A stretch of 60,000 nucleotides of DNA from Antedon mediterranea (taxonomy: Eukaryota; Echinodermata; Crinoidea; Comatulida; Antedonidae): assembly GCF_964355755.1 (NCBI RefSeq), contig NC_092673.1, positions 20,529,001 through 20,589,000 on the forward strand, read 5' to 3'. A program made the translations under genes and the position numbers. A model generated the notes under the pieces. The model was given only the letters and a program-made list of their open reading frames with translations, was not told where the DNA came from and did not search any database. Numbering within the stretch: the first letter of the stretch is position 1; the number at the start of each line of letters is the position of its first letter. Below, one piece after another: positions 36,756 to 48,798 of this stretch.

Positions 36756-39097
36756 TGCGTACTGATCCTTTAGTAAAGAAATGAATGCTCTGAATTGAAA
36801 TCGCACAGATTCAACTCAATTTGTGCGATCATAAACAATTGTTAACATACATTTTTAAAGAAGCTATTAGTGAAAACGCATTAATCACAATTCCTTAAGT
36901 TGTATTCATTTATTATGAAGCTGTGTTGAAAGACAGTCATGATGGTTATTTAATTATTTATATAATTAATTATTTAATTAATTATTATTATTTCGCCCGA
37001 GACCTAATTTCAGTAACCTGGAGGTAATTTTCTATCTACGATGGACCATTTTCAAAAATAATATTCTATTTCAATTTTATTTCTTCCAGTAAAACACTTA
37101 AAACATAACAATTAATTAATTATTTAGTAATTACTTTCAATGAACTGTACATAGGCCTACAATGTATTTGACTTATATCGAATTGTATTGATGTTTTTAC
37201 ATAGTGTTTTTATTACGAATGTAACAGGGAGCTGAGTCTCACATTTTAGAATTATCATGTGACAATAAGGTAAATATGTCTATGTCTATGTCAAATAAAC
37301 ACAATAATAGAATTTGAGTGCTAGGGGAGAGTTAAAGCAGAGAAAACTATATCGCCGGTTATGGTGTCTCTGTCCAACTACCAAAATATACCAAAAACAA
37401 TATATTTAATATAACAAATATTTCAATAAAGCAAGGATGTGTATTTGACGGGCTAATGTTGCCCGTTTTTTTCTGGCTATTTTACTTTATCGTTTTGATT
37501 TATCTTTTTTTTGCATATGTTATGTTGTATCTCCATTGAGATCCAGCCACTGATACTTACAGCATTGTACTTTTTTTCAGTAATTTGCCTTTGGATTTAT
37601 ATTATATAATTTAGATAGATATCGGTCAAAGTGACCAGCGTAGGATATAGATTATTCTGAAAACAAAAAATTACGAGATTCAAGAACAATTAGTAAAAAC
37701 ATGTATCAATGCAACAAGGCAAGACGGCCCTCTGTCCATTTTTTTCCGAGTCTGTGCACTTTGAAAGTTAGTTTATGTAGGCAGGTTAAAAGAGTTTTGT
37801 TTCAAGTGTGATAAAATGTCAACACAAAGCCACAAATATCAATGTTGAAACCCGAGAAGAACTAAAGAGATGGGAAGAAACACCCGAACTGGAGACGTAA
37901 GGCTATCAAGCAAAGACCAACACTGGCAAGATACTTCCGCAACAGAAAATGATTTCTTTTGCATGTACGGTGAAGCACCTAGAAACACCACCTTGTTGTC
38001 CACCTGGTATTAAGATTATTATTCCAGACAGCTCTCTCAATATCAACACTAACGCAATTGTATGTGTTGTGGAGGACTCGACGAACTCAAAAGTCTATAC
38101 TGTTCAGAAGGCAAGGAACTAAACATCATTCCATAGCTCAGTTTCTGTACATGATATCACTGCACTGAATCGTTATTATGATTTCAAAAACAGGAATAAA
38201 AAGATTAAAATTAAAAATTCAATTTAATGCATCCCACTTGTAAAAGATAACTTACAAGGTTAACAATGAACAAAATATAGAATTGGAGAATGCAAACAAC
38301 AAAAAAGGTTAAAATAGGAAACAAAAATGTGACCTATGGAAGAATATTTTTAATTAGATCCGACAATATTTTAACAATTACAAAAAATCTTAAGTTGATA
38401 ATAAGCAAACACGTGTTTCAGTGGAGAGTTCTTTATAGGCCTAATTTAGGAATCAATGAATTATTCCACTTTCCTTCTTTAACTTAATTTATTTCATGCA
38501 CTTAAGTGTTTGTTATCATATATTTTTAAAGAATCGTTTAGAGCGTTTAAACAATTTAGATAAATCTCAATGCCACATGTAATGCATAGAGAGAAAATTT
38601 GGAAACAAAGTTGGAATGTTCCATTTATCGCCAATCAATAGGTTTGTGCAAACGTATATTAAATCTATTAAAATAGTTTTGTTTTTATAAATGTGGTCTG
38701 TCCTCAACATTATGATGCTGCACTCGAGCTGTTTGACCAGCAATTAAAAATAATTATTGTAGTAGGAGATAGGTAAATGCGAAGCAACCTTGTATCATTG
38801 TGTGCAGGTATTTTTCAAGATGGACATCCATTAGACAGTGTATACCACGATCGAAAAACACCCCTATTTGGGGCAAATCGTTGAACCTAAATTCGTTTTA
38901 ATTGTCAATAACTAATTATCTAACTCAATTTAATTAGTAGCCTAAACAGGGTTATATCAGGTGGTTAAAATCAGTATCGAAAGTACGAAACAACTTTATA
39001 TACTAGCGAGTAAAGATTCTAGAAGTAACGCGCGATTTACCGAATACTACCTAATACAAAAGACTCAATAGCAAATGTGCGAGTTAGTATTACAACG
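36756..39097. other. Intergenic upstream of the LGR gene, with a decayed coding-like stretch
   Basis: Mostly AT-rich, with an (ATTA)n-rich run at 36950-36990. At about 37960-38122 the plus strand keeps an open frame starting TGKILPQQKMISFACTV and ending in TAA, with a less AT-rich composition. The preceding frame (VETREELKRWEETPEL) is offset and ends in a stop. It may be a gene or transposon remnant; the family is unknown. Confidence 0.35.
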
Positions 39098-42000
39098 ATG
39101 AAAGAAATTAAAACGGAAAAACAGCTTTTAATCGACTCAAAATGTCACCTGTATACACGACGGGCAATGTTAGTGATATGTATGTGTCTACAATTATCAG
39201 ATGGAATTATGTGGATGCAGTACGCGGCAATATCAGGTGAAGTTGAGGAGTATTTTGTAGCTCCTTCAGCCATATAATTGACACGCTCGGTTCTATTTAT
39301 TTCATTGCGTATGTATTCTTTATATTTCCCGCTTTATAAGTAGTAGAGAAAACCGATATTAAAACATCACCATAATAGGAGGCGGCTTAAATATGGTTGG
39401 ATCATGGATTCGTTACATGACAATACTTTAACATTCAGTTTCCTTAAGCATATACGGTAGTCCAGTAAAAATATGGTTGAACCTAGAACAAATTGCAACA
39501 GAATTTTTTTTTGTTTTATTTGGTTGATATGGTGAACATGAACATCATATCCAAAGTTTACCAAAATCGGACATCGGGAAGTGGGTTAATTAGCATAAAT
39601 TCAAAATGGCCGCCATTTGCTATTTTAAAGCCCCATATCTCCTTAACGGTTGGATTTAGACCACCTATATGCATTACGAGTAGATATAAATGTGATATTA
39701 AACATTCTAACTGGCATATTTAAATTTCCATAGGACGTACCTATGACGTCATATGGTAGTTGTGACGTCATAAATTATGTTATAAATGCTTAAATGACAT
39801 TATACTATGCGAACAATTTAGAAACTGCAGAAAAACAAGTTTCCTAACATTCTCCTTGTTGAAATGAACATAATTTCCAAAGTTTACCAAAATCGGACGT
39901 CAGGAAGTGTGTTAATTAGCATAAATTAAAAATGGCCGCTATTTACTATATCATTTTGAAGCCCTATATCTCCTTAATGGTGGTTTTAGACCACCAAAGT
40001 GCATTGCGAGTAGATATAAATGTGACATTAAACTTCCCAATTAGCACATTTAAATTACCATATGACGTAAATATGACGTCATAAGGTAGTTGTGACGTCA
40101 TATATTATGTTATAACTGCTTAAATGGCATTATCCCATGCTAAAAAATGTAGAAACTGCAGGAAAACAATTTTCTAACAATTTCCTGTTGAAATGAACAT
40201 GATATCCTAAGTTCACCAAAATCAGACTTCAAGAGGGTCAATTAGCATAAATTCAAAATACCATTTTGAAGCCCTGTATCTCCTTAGCGGTTGGGTTTAG
40301 ACAGCCTATGTGCATTACGAGTAGATATATATGTAAAAACCATTGAAATTTATCATTAAGTTTCCATTTACAAAATCTTATGAAAATAGATATTCTACAG
40401 AACCGTATGAAAGGTGATCATCAACTGTATTTCCGAAACTGATTTGTACTCAAGCGCACATCTTGTTTTGTGTTTTCTAAAACTACATCTTTTAGAACTT
40501 TATCTCTTTAAATTGGTAAAGGAATAAAAAAAATATTGTAATGAGGCGATTGATTGTGGGTCAGGCTATTCAAACCCATCATTCCCACAAACTCATCTCA
40601 ATTGAAATGAAAATGATAAATGTCATACTGTAGTTTTCTGTATAGTCAGCATCTCCATTATGCTCTTTCAAATTTGCTATTTCATTGCATCTGTTTTGGT
40701 GTCGATCATTTATGAGACAACAACTTGATGTTTTATATAATGTTTATCTTTTGAATGCTGTTTCCAAGATTCAATGAGCATATAACAAGGACACTTCATC
40801 CTAGTGTTAACTAGGATCAAGAACCATCAGTTAAAAGATACACATCAACGGAATCCAAAAAGGGGTTGTTAAGGTAATACAGTAATTTTCAAACTTGCCA
40901 CTACTAATTACAGTATTTTATTTTTCGACAAGACAGTATTCAACTTCCTTGACAAAAAATGTCTGAAAAATGGAATAGAAACTTTGAATGCAGATGGGGA
41001 TCTATTAAATATCTTACTTTGCCATAATTAAAAAAAGCGATTGCGTTTTAAGACAGAAGAAGCAAAAAATAGTGGAATAATTGGTACTTAAAGAAAACAT
41101 CTTAAGGAGCAAATTTGCAACATCTTTGTAATGCTCTGCACTTGCAAAGAAACAGGGGGATGCATTCTATTCTAAGCAAGAACTGTTTGGTCCAAAATTT
41201 AAAAAGACATCAGAAAAGCCAATGAAGTATTTTGACGGCGCCAACATTACATTTTCTATGTATGTACTTTGGATTGGAAACTTACTGTGATCCAACTCCA
41301 TATTTAGGATGGGGTCGAATTATTAAATCCCAGACTCATTACTTAATTAAGAATCCTATTTCTTTAAATATATATGAGATATATGAGATATATATGCAGT
41401 TATAAAAAGTTGCAGTTGCAGAAAATTAACTGGAATGTTCTATTGCATGTTGTGAAGGGTGGCCGAATAACTTCTGATACCCATGATCTTAACCTGGATG
41501 TGGTAAATGTTGTACTATTTTCATGAGATTAAAAACATTTTTTCCTTTCGGTTTCTATATTTTCCCCTTAGAATAATGCCAATTGAGCATTATTGTGACA
41601 AAATACATGACGTCATATGTCTTATGACATCATAGGTACGTTATATGGCAATTTAAATATGCTAATTATAAAGTTTAATATCACATTTATATCTACTCTC
41701 AATGCACTTAGGTGGTCTAAAACCAAGCGTTAAGGAGATATGGAGCTTCAAAATGGTATGATAAATAGCGGCCATTTTGAATGTATGCTAATTAACCCAC
41801 TTCCTGACGTCCGATTTTGGTAAACTTTGGAAATAATGTTCATTTTAACAAGGAGAATGTCAAGAAACATGTTTTCTTGCAGTCCCTAAATTGTTCGAAT
41901 AGTATAATGTCATTTAAACAGTTATAACATAATATATGACGTCACAACTACCATATGACGTCATAAGTACGTCATATGGAAATTTAAATATGCTAATTAG

Positions 42001-42322
42001 AATGTTTAATATCACATTTATATCTACTCATAATGCACTTAGGTGGTCTAAATCCAACCGTTAGAGAGATATGAGGCTTCAAAATAGCAAATGGCGGCCA
42101 TTTTGAATTTATGCTAATTAACCCACTTCCCGATGTCCGATTTTGGTAAACTTTGGATATGATATTCATTTGAACCATATTTACCAGACAAAACCAAAAA
42201 AAATTCTGTTGCAATTTGTTCTAGGTTCACCCTATTTTTGACTTATCTTTACTGGACTAATACTGGGTCAGGCCTTTTGTAGAGTTGCGCAGACGTGTTG
42301 TTTTGGGATTTGGATTGGATAA
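39098..42322 (+). pseudogene. FLVCR/SLC49-like major facilitator transporter relic, split by a transposon
   Basis: The homologous family exports or imports haem and choline across membranes. From ATG 39098 the frame gives an N-terminal tail, then RRAMLVICMCLQLSDGIMW and MQYAAISGEVEEYF, which align with the first helix and RRW...WIQY region of FLVCR proteins as I know them. At 39272-39275 an extra AT shifts the frame; the alignment goes on as IDTLGSIYFIAYVFFIFPAL, then a TAA (39337-39339), VVEKTDIK, another shift near 39370, and IIGGGLNMVGSWIRY. The element 39460-42257 then interrupts it. After the element the frame resumes as ILGQAFCRVAQTCCFG, matching the GQ..C..AQ.F.LG motif. At least two frameshifts and several stops make it non-functional. 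It covers roughly the first four helices; no later exons were seen. Confidence 0.65.
39460..42257. mobile_element. Foldback (long terminal inverted repeat) DNA transposon, non-autonomous
   Basis: Ends are GTCCAGTAAA and TTTACTGGAC, flanked by TA on each side (39458-39459 and 42258-42259). The left arm (39460 to about 40350) and right arm (about 41600-42257) are inverted copies. Each arm contains internal subrepeats of roughly 330-350 bp carrying AATCGGAC, TTAATTAGCATAAATT, AATGGCCGCC and TATGACGTCATA blocks: three in the left arm (starting about 39540, 39870, 40195) and two in the right. The central 1.25 kb shows no transposase and no gene I recognise. The short open frames within both arms are mirror copies of the repeat. 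Confidence 0.85.
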
Positions 42323-43482
42323 AAAGTATAGTAAGTAAAATAAGTATTTTGAATTAAAAAACATTTAAAACAAGGCCATATACATGGCTGCAGTCGCGTG
42401 CGCAAATTTGAGTTAGTGTTTACCGACCGACCGACCAACCGACCGACCAAATAACCGACCGACTAACCAACCGACCGACTGACATAGTGAGCTGTAGAGT
42501 CGCGTTTGCACGCGACTAAAAACACGTACTTTTATGTATCATTTAAGACATTGTATGTACCATTCAAAGCCTCGCATAAGAATCTAAACATACCTGTTCC
42601 AAACAACCCACATTTTCTGATTTCTGATTGGCTGTTGCTTAGAAATGTCACATAATTTTTGCACGATACCCTGACTACAATAACTTATTTTAAGAAAAAC
42701 ATAAATTGGAGATACGAGGTTAGAAAGAATAGCGACGATAAGTTCCTCGACTAATCAACGTTTTTAAAAACTAAATCATTACAGTTAGAATATTTCTATT
42801 ACTAGTTTTGTAATAGACTCTTTCATGGAAGTCCGTAGTCTTTGACCACAGGAGGAGAACAATAAAATAGATTTACCAGTGTGGACCGTAGTCATGGTGC
42901 GACGGACTTATACTTATTGAAATACTGTAGACCTACTATCGTAGAATCCGCCCTTAATAACGCAAAAATAACAAAAACGTTTAAAATATAATTCAAAATG
43001 TTGCGTATAAGTAAATAGTTGTAGGCTATGAGTGTTATCTATTATATTTTGTAATAAATTATGCCTATGTAAATACGAGAACAGGATTGACCGAAATGAC
43101 ACCACGTGCATAGCCCTTCTAACGACGTTATATAATTTCCACGAGAATTGTATTTTTCTCTCTTGAAAAACACAATTATCTCGTAGAATATCAAATGTTA
43201 TACAATACCGGCCTTTAAGCAGCCAATATCTATATGATAATGCACAATACATAAATATGATGATATGCTAAAAAATAAAGAATGTATGTACAGTATAGTA
43301 CGGGCAATTTCCACAAAAGAGAGAAGAAAGCTGAACAACCATGTTTCCAAATCTGGAAATCACTCCACCGACTGTGATGCTTTATATAAAATATAAATTA
43401 GGTAATGATACGTTTTTGTATTCCTTGTGAAAGATCCCTAAAGAATCCAAACAACAACACTTAATGTTATAAAAATAATAAA
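42323..43482. other. Intergenic, no gene supported
   Basis: Apart from the ACCG microsatellite, I see no repeat pair or recognisable exon. An open frame on the minus strand (42914-43252) has no domain and AT-driven composition. Further transporter pseudogene exons were looked for and not found. Confidence 0.5.
42421..42484. repeat. (ACCG)n/(GACC)n microsatellite
   Basis: Imperfect repeats of ACCGACCGACCAACCGACCG over about 60 bp. Confidence 0.9.
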
Positions 43483-43488
43483 TTTATT
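43483..43488 (-). terminator. Polyadenylation signal of the kinase gene
   Basis: AATAAA on the minus strand about 150 nt downstream of the kinase stop codon, at a usual 3'-UTR distance. Confidence 0.5.
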
Positions 43489-43637
43489 TGCAAATTAGAC
43501 TTTTCCTGATAATAATACATTTTCATGATTAATTTATAGAAAACTAAAGTATAAAATATACATTGTGAAATTGGATAAACATTATTATTAAAATATAAAA
43601 GTTATTAAAATATTGTAAATTTCTGAAAGAAAGGGAA

Positions 43638-44414
43638 TTATAAAGTATTGATCGTGTTTGCCAACATGTCAACGATATCATTAATAACAGGTCGGCGGTC
43701 TGGATCAACGTGAGTGCATTTCTTTCCGATTTCATATAGAGGTCTCATTCGTAGACGAGAACCCATGTCCAGCAACATGACACCAAGGCTGTGAATGTCC
43801 GATTTAAATGTCGGTGGTGAATTTTGAAAATGAAGCTCTGGCGCATATTCTCTGTGAGCTGCTATCATCGATTTTCTCACGCTCTCATGAGTTTCATTCA
43901 GCTTAAAGAAGTCGAATGGGGCTTTAACGTGACATACCGAACCAAAGTCAGTGATTTTGGCTGACCACCTCTCCCCATTATGATAGAGAAGAATGTTCCT
44001 TGTCGCGATATCGTTGTGAATTAGTCCATGTTCCTGCATTATCTGAACTCCCTCTGCTATGTCCAGTGCAATATTTAGACTTTCTGAGAGAGTAAGTGGT
44101 GGATCTTTGAAGGTGATGGCTTTAAATAGAGTCACAGACTTGAAACGCTCCGGGTGACCAACATATTCGATGACGATTCTCTTTTTTGATTCGAATGAAG
44201 ATTTCTCGCAAATGCCATAAACAAATGGAAATAATTTGCTTTTTCTTGATAACAACATTAGTACACGGGCTTCGAGTGTAACTGACAACTCATCCAGAAA
44301 ATGCTCTGATTTGTCACTTGAGATAAAGCAGGATTTGACAGCAACAAGGGGGCCATCTGAATAATCCAGTCGATTTAGCAATACTTCACCGTAGGCACCT
44401 TTCCCAAGTGTCAC
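43638..44414 (-). CDS. Kinase-domain exon, HRD replaced by HND
   Basis: A single exon encodes the whole catalytic domain: glycine loop GKGAYGEV, VAVK lysine (594), alpha-C glutamate in TLEARVLM (616), hinge IVIEYVG, catalytic loop HNDIATRN (700-707), DFG (723-725), APE (758-760), the aspartate of KSDIHSLG, and the late arginine of DPDRRP (808). All catalytic residues except the HRD arginine are kept. The DIATRN segment is like tyrosine-kinase loops (HRDIATRN/HRDLAARN), but the group assignment is uncertain. The acceptor ATCTTTCAG joins it in phase 0 to NKQ of the preceding exon. Confidence 0.92.
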   Translation of the reverse strand: MTLGKGAYGEVLLNRLDYSDGPLVAVKSCFISSDKSEHFLDELSVTLEARVLMLLSRKSKLFPFVYGICEKSSFESKKRIVIEYVGHPERFKSVTLFKAITFKDPPLTLSESLNIALDIAEGVQIMQEHGLIHNDIATRNILLYHNGERWSAKITDFGSVCHVKAPFDFFKLNETHESVRKSMIAAHREYAPELHFQNSPPTFKSDIHSLGVMLLDMGSRLRMRPLYEIGKKCTHVDPDRRPVINDIVDMLANTINTL

Positions 44415-47126
44415 CTGAAAGATAAATTCAAAACGATTATTTAGGATTCATTTTTAAATCACCTATCACAAAATGTGCATAACATTAATATGTAAATTTA
44501 AGGAACTCACCTGTTTATTTAAAAGAAACACCGGGTATAAATCTGTCATTGATATCATTTGAAAATCCGTTGGTAATATTGCGTCCAACATCATAAGATG
44601 ATCAGGTATGGTTGAATTGTCTGGTGGTCCGATAGGTGCTAATACTCTACTGTGTTGGCCAAGATCGTGGTACGAGGTAGAAAGGCACAAGATGTTCTGC
44701 CATTCGCCGCTGATTGGAGCTCCTAAAGAATTCATGTCGTCATCAAAATCATCCGTGTCAATAAAGACCAATTCTGCTGGATTGTTTTCTGGTAGGATGA
44801 TGGATTCATCAGCTTGACATACAATCGGTATAGATATGTCATTCCGAAGGCTGGTGATGTTACTCCTGACAGAACTTGCAAATGATTGTCTTAACGCTAG
44901 TGTTGTGCTGCGCTCTTCACTGAAGTGTACATGCATTGTGGCGGATTGGTGATCCATGTTGAAAAAGACAAAATACATCAAGCCACAAATTGATTTGTAA
45001 AGATGGTATAACAGCCAGCATGTGTCATGTGTTACCTTTCTCGTTTCCTTCACAATTCTGTTTTCAGCATCATAGCTACAAGCAAGTAGCATCCACGTTC
45101 TTGCAATCATCACAAAGATAAACCTAGCTTGTTCATTTTCAACAATGATATCCAGTGAAGACCGCCGTGTGTAATTAAACGAAAAGGTCACAAAGAGCTT
45201 TTTGTCGTAGCAGATTTCCAATCTGTATGATGAACGAACGATGTCGGGTTTGGATGGCAGCACCAGTCGATGACATACTTCATGGCATGTGTCCAGTGGA
45301 GGATGACGTAGTAAATAGAGGGTCTATGGATAGAAAATTTATATTAAGTATTAGACGCAATGATTATAGACAGAATAAATTGGATTTTACATAAGATAAT
45401 AATAGTAAACATGGTTATGAAAATTACACTTACTTGTTGGTAATTTGCACCTAATATTGATGATGACAACAATCTGGCTTTTACTGAATCGTGCACATTC
45501 CTTAATGGCGTCGGCTTTACATGTAAATGCTGTAATAAAGATATTAAAACGCTGTTAATAATTCAAGTCTGCATTAAAAATACACTCTATAATTTGATCA
45601 ATTGCACAATTCAAAATACGCACCTTCTTGCTTGACTTGGTCTCCAAACTGAAGCAACCGTGCCATAAGTGGAAAGACTCGGTAGTTAAGAAAGGTTCAT
45701 GATTTACACTGTGCCATTCTGCAATGCTGCAGTAAGACAAGCTGATTATCTGGCTTATGTTAACAACATGAATTGATCGGGTTTTCAACACAGCTCTTGT
45801 GTGGATTGAACCATTCACATACTTATGTACAGGATCGGCAAACTGTCCCTTAACAACACTGGGTTGTATCAGTGCTGGAACAAAGTTGATTTTGTCCAGT
45901 GAGAAACACTTCCGAATGATGTTTAGTGCAAGAATATGATCTGGTTCTGAAATGGTGATGTTGACACCAGTTGCATGAAAGACGTTGTCCACAATACAGC
46001 TGTTGTCCAATATGATCAATGATCTGGCGTATTGCGCGATTGCGATGTCAAGCGTTGTGTCTGGACAGTAACCAATGGAGTCGTGTTGAAGTAGATTCAC
46101 ACCAATGCCGTATATTATCTTTAACAATATAACACGAATGTGTGATGGTATCTTGACCCACACCTGATAGCCTGTCGTGGTCACATCGTCATCAGTATGA
46201 GGTTTTTGGAAACAAAAACAGCATCGAAAATACTTGTTGAAAAATGTAGTAAAACGAGTACCTCTGTTGAAGAAATACCTTCCAGTTAGGTAAAGTGTAT
46301 ATACCTTAATAACAGGTTTAAGTTGAATCATTATCTTTCTTTGCTATCAGTGCAATAATAATAATAAATTGTATTTCGATATATTTACCGTTTTTTACCA
46401 CTCCTTTTTAATATGTTTTTAATTCGTCCTGGCATAATCTAAATAGTAAAATAAAAATATATTGTTTATTGAGATAATATGCCTACATGCCCAACATTGG
46501 CGTATTAATTGAAAACAATTTGAAAGTTACAAATTATCAAAATATTTTTTGATAATAGGTTTAAAGATATAATTAATTTCTCACCAAAAATTACATGTGA
46601 ACTTGAATTGAATAAATTTCTGTAATAAAAATACAAGATATGAATTCACAATTAACAATACTGTACACGCAGATTTATATATTGTATTTCGTATCCGGAC
46701 GAGCCTTAAGTTTGAGAAGCTAAACTGACTAATGGTTCTGTCTGAGGGTAGTATAGGTTGTTCTGGAGGAGTTGTCGTGAAAGTGGGTGCGGTATTTTTG
46801 TTATAAGGATATTACGCTAAAGGGTGTAGAACTACACACACAGAGGGGCACAGTGATGGGAGTATTATTGACTAGGCCTAGGCCTAGGCCTAGGCCCAAA
46901 AACAATCCTTATTTTATTTCATATAAACCATTAATTTCTTTAAATGTGTATACATGTGTACAATATTTGCTTATCCTATAACACTGAACCTTTAATCATT
47001 CTGTTAATCACATATTTTAAACGATTTTTCAATTGCCAAAAAGGCGATAAAAAACGTAAAATTATAGAGGATTTTGTTAGCGATACTTACCTTTTGAAGT
47101 TCGTGTAGTGAATGAGTTCATCTCCA
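43638..47126 (-). CDS. Protein with unrecognised N-terminal two thirds and C-terminal protein-kinase domain
   Basis: Exons (minus): 47126-47090, 46428-46389, 46338-45624, 45529-45434, 45323-44511, 44414-43638. Lengths sum to 2478 nt, 826 codons including TAA, and every junction agrees in phase. The start is MEMNSFTTRTSK in a GCCATGG context. Exon 2 is a 40 nt microexon rich in Lys and Arg. Residues about 27-567 match no domain I know; they include a cysteine cluster (YFRCCFCFQKP), a long region without transmembrane segments, and an acidic stretch (FIDTDDFDDDMN) before the kinase. The kinase spans about 568-825. There is no signal peptide, so it is probably cytoplasmic. An AATAAA lies at 43488-43483. 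The substrate is unknown. Confidence 0.8.
46874..46897. repeat. Tandem AGGCCT repeat
   Basis: Four uninterrupted CTAGGC units, between subunit 2 and the kinase coding exons, inside the first kinase-gene intron. Confidence 0.9.
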
Positions 47127-47230
47127 TGGCCGTCGCTACAACAATGTTGCCATGCGCAGCGTAGCGAATGGAATACGCACTCCGTACGCGCGCATTTGTA
47201 CTACTACATCTCTCCTCCCTCGTTTGAACC
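47127..47230 (-). promoter_or_regulatory. CpG-rich 5' flank of the kinase gene
   Basis: In strongly AT-rich surroundings, this stretch just upstream of the proposed ATG holds a cluster of CG dinucleotides (GTACGCGCGCATTTG, GCGTAGCGAATGG, GGCCGTCGCTAC). It has no TATA box. This suggests a TATA-less 5' end or promoter, by composition only. Confidence 0.3.
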
Positions 47231-48798
47231 AACCCCGTAAGAGAATCTTGTTTTAAATTCATATGAGAAAAACCTACTCAAATTGTGTTCATCGTATACC
47301 AACCGCTGCACAGTTCCTGTCGGTTGTATTGCGGTCATCTTACTCTAAATATAGAAGTTTAGACATAGTCCATCAAATTCTTTATATTTGGTATTTAAGG
47401 TTTTCTCACATGTCTTCATTCTCTGAACACACGAGCGTCTGAGACTTTAAAATATTCGAAATGGAACCGTACGCATACGGTACACAGTATCTCAATCCCA
47501 AAATATCAGAAGAAACGTAGGCCTATACCTGCGTATTTTGCTATAGTAACTATTATACAGCCGGCTGTATAATAACAATAATGAATGTGGAATGGTACAA
47601 AAAATGTAATTCGACGAATAATGAAAGGTTGAATTTCATGTCATAATTTGTGTCATTCCAGTCATAAACATTAATTATGTGTATAATGGTGTACACAGGA
47701 CCTCCAGTTTTAAGTCCTTGGAATATTTTTTCTACCACGAACAATGGTAGAAGATTGACTTTAATCTGTGCTGATTGTACAGTTATGGTTTGCGGCGCCC
47801 CTGTTTGTTGTGTAGGTTGTGGCCTCGACGATTAGGAGTTTCAAACTTTTGTGAAAGCACCCTCTATAGCTTGGGTTTAATTTGTATAGCGCCCTCATTT
47901 GTTTGGAAATGCTTTCTCCCGAAATTTTATTCTCCAAATTGGGAAAACTGTTTTCTCAATAAATTAAAAGACGCAAATGAGAAATATATCGTTTTTATTT
48001 GATAATACCAGGCGCCTATATAATAAATGTTAGGCATTTTGGAGTATGACTTACGGTAATGCAAATTTATAAGCACGTTGACAAAAATAGAGAACACACA
48101 CATCGTAGTTTTAAAACCTACTATTAATTTAGAATATTACCACCATTTAAGTAAACGCTCTCTTTCATAATACAATGCCGTAAAATACATTCGATTTTGC
48201 GCAATTATAGTTTGTTTAAATTATTATTAGTTAATGTGTATCAGACAATATTATACATGGATATTAATATTCAATAATAAAAGGCCTACAAAATTATAGG
48301 CATACAATATGACCTTTGTTTTACATTCTGCATACGATAATTATTCTAGAGCCACCAGCTAATAAGTGTCTCAAGTAAAAGCTATTTACAAAAACTAAAA
48401 GATGGGTTAATGATAATATAATAACAACCAGTAACCAACCTATTATATCACCAGTTTCCAATATGGTACTAAATTTACGAACATTAATAATAGAATTTTT
48501 TGTACATAACTAATCAAAATCATTGTATTACGTCTTTAGAAATCAGACAGCACCAAAAGACTAATCAAAATTAGTCCTCGAATTCTTCTCGCAAAACGCA
48601 CGAGTATCAACAGTTGTAAAGCAAAAACGTTTGAACAACATCAGTTCAGAATTGCTGTCATTAAAAGCCTAACACTAATGTTCCAGCAACATAATAGAAC
48701 AAAAGTATTCTTGCGACGTTGATCCAATCTTTTCCAATCGCTTATTTAAGTCATCATTACAGTTATTTCTGAACTATCAATGGCTGCATCCGCTTTGG
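47231..48798. other. Intergenic between the kinase 5' end and the subunit 2 3' end
   Basis: No gene, clear inverted repeat or tandem array recognised; short open frames only. Confidence 0.5.

Noticed and set aside
39493-42214. Two near-identical open frames of about 75 codons in opposite orientation, suggesting a conserved small protein
   Set aside because: They are mirror copies within the inverted arms of the foldback element and the other subrepeats do not keep the frame.
42914-43252. 112-codon minus-strand open frame
   Set aside because: No recognisable motif, biased toward residues expected from AT-rich sequence, and no splice or promoter context.
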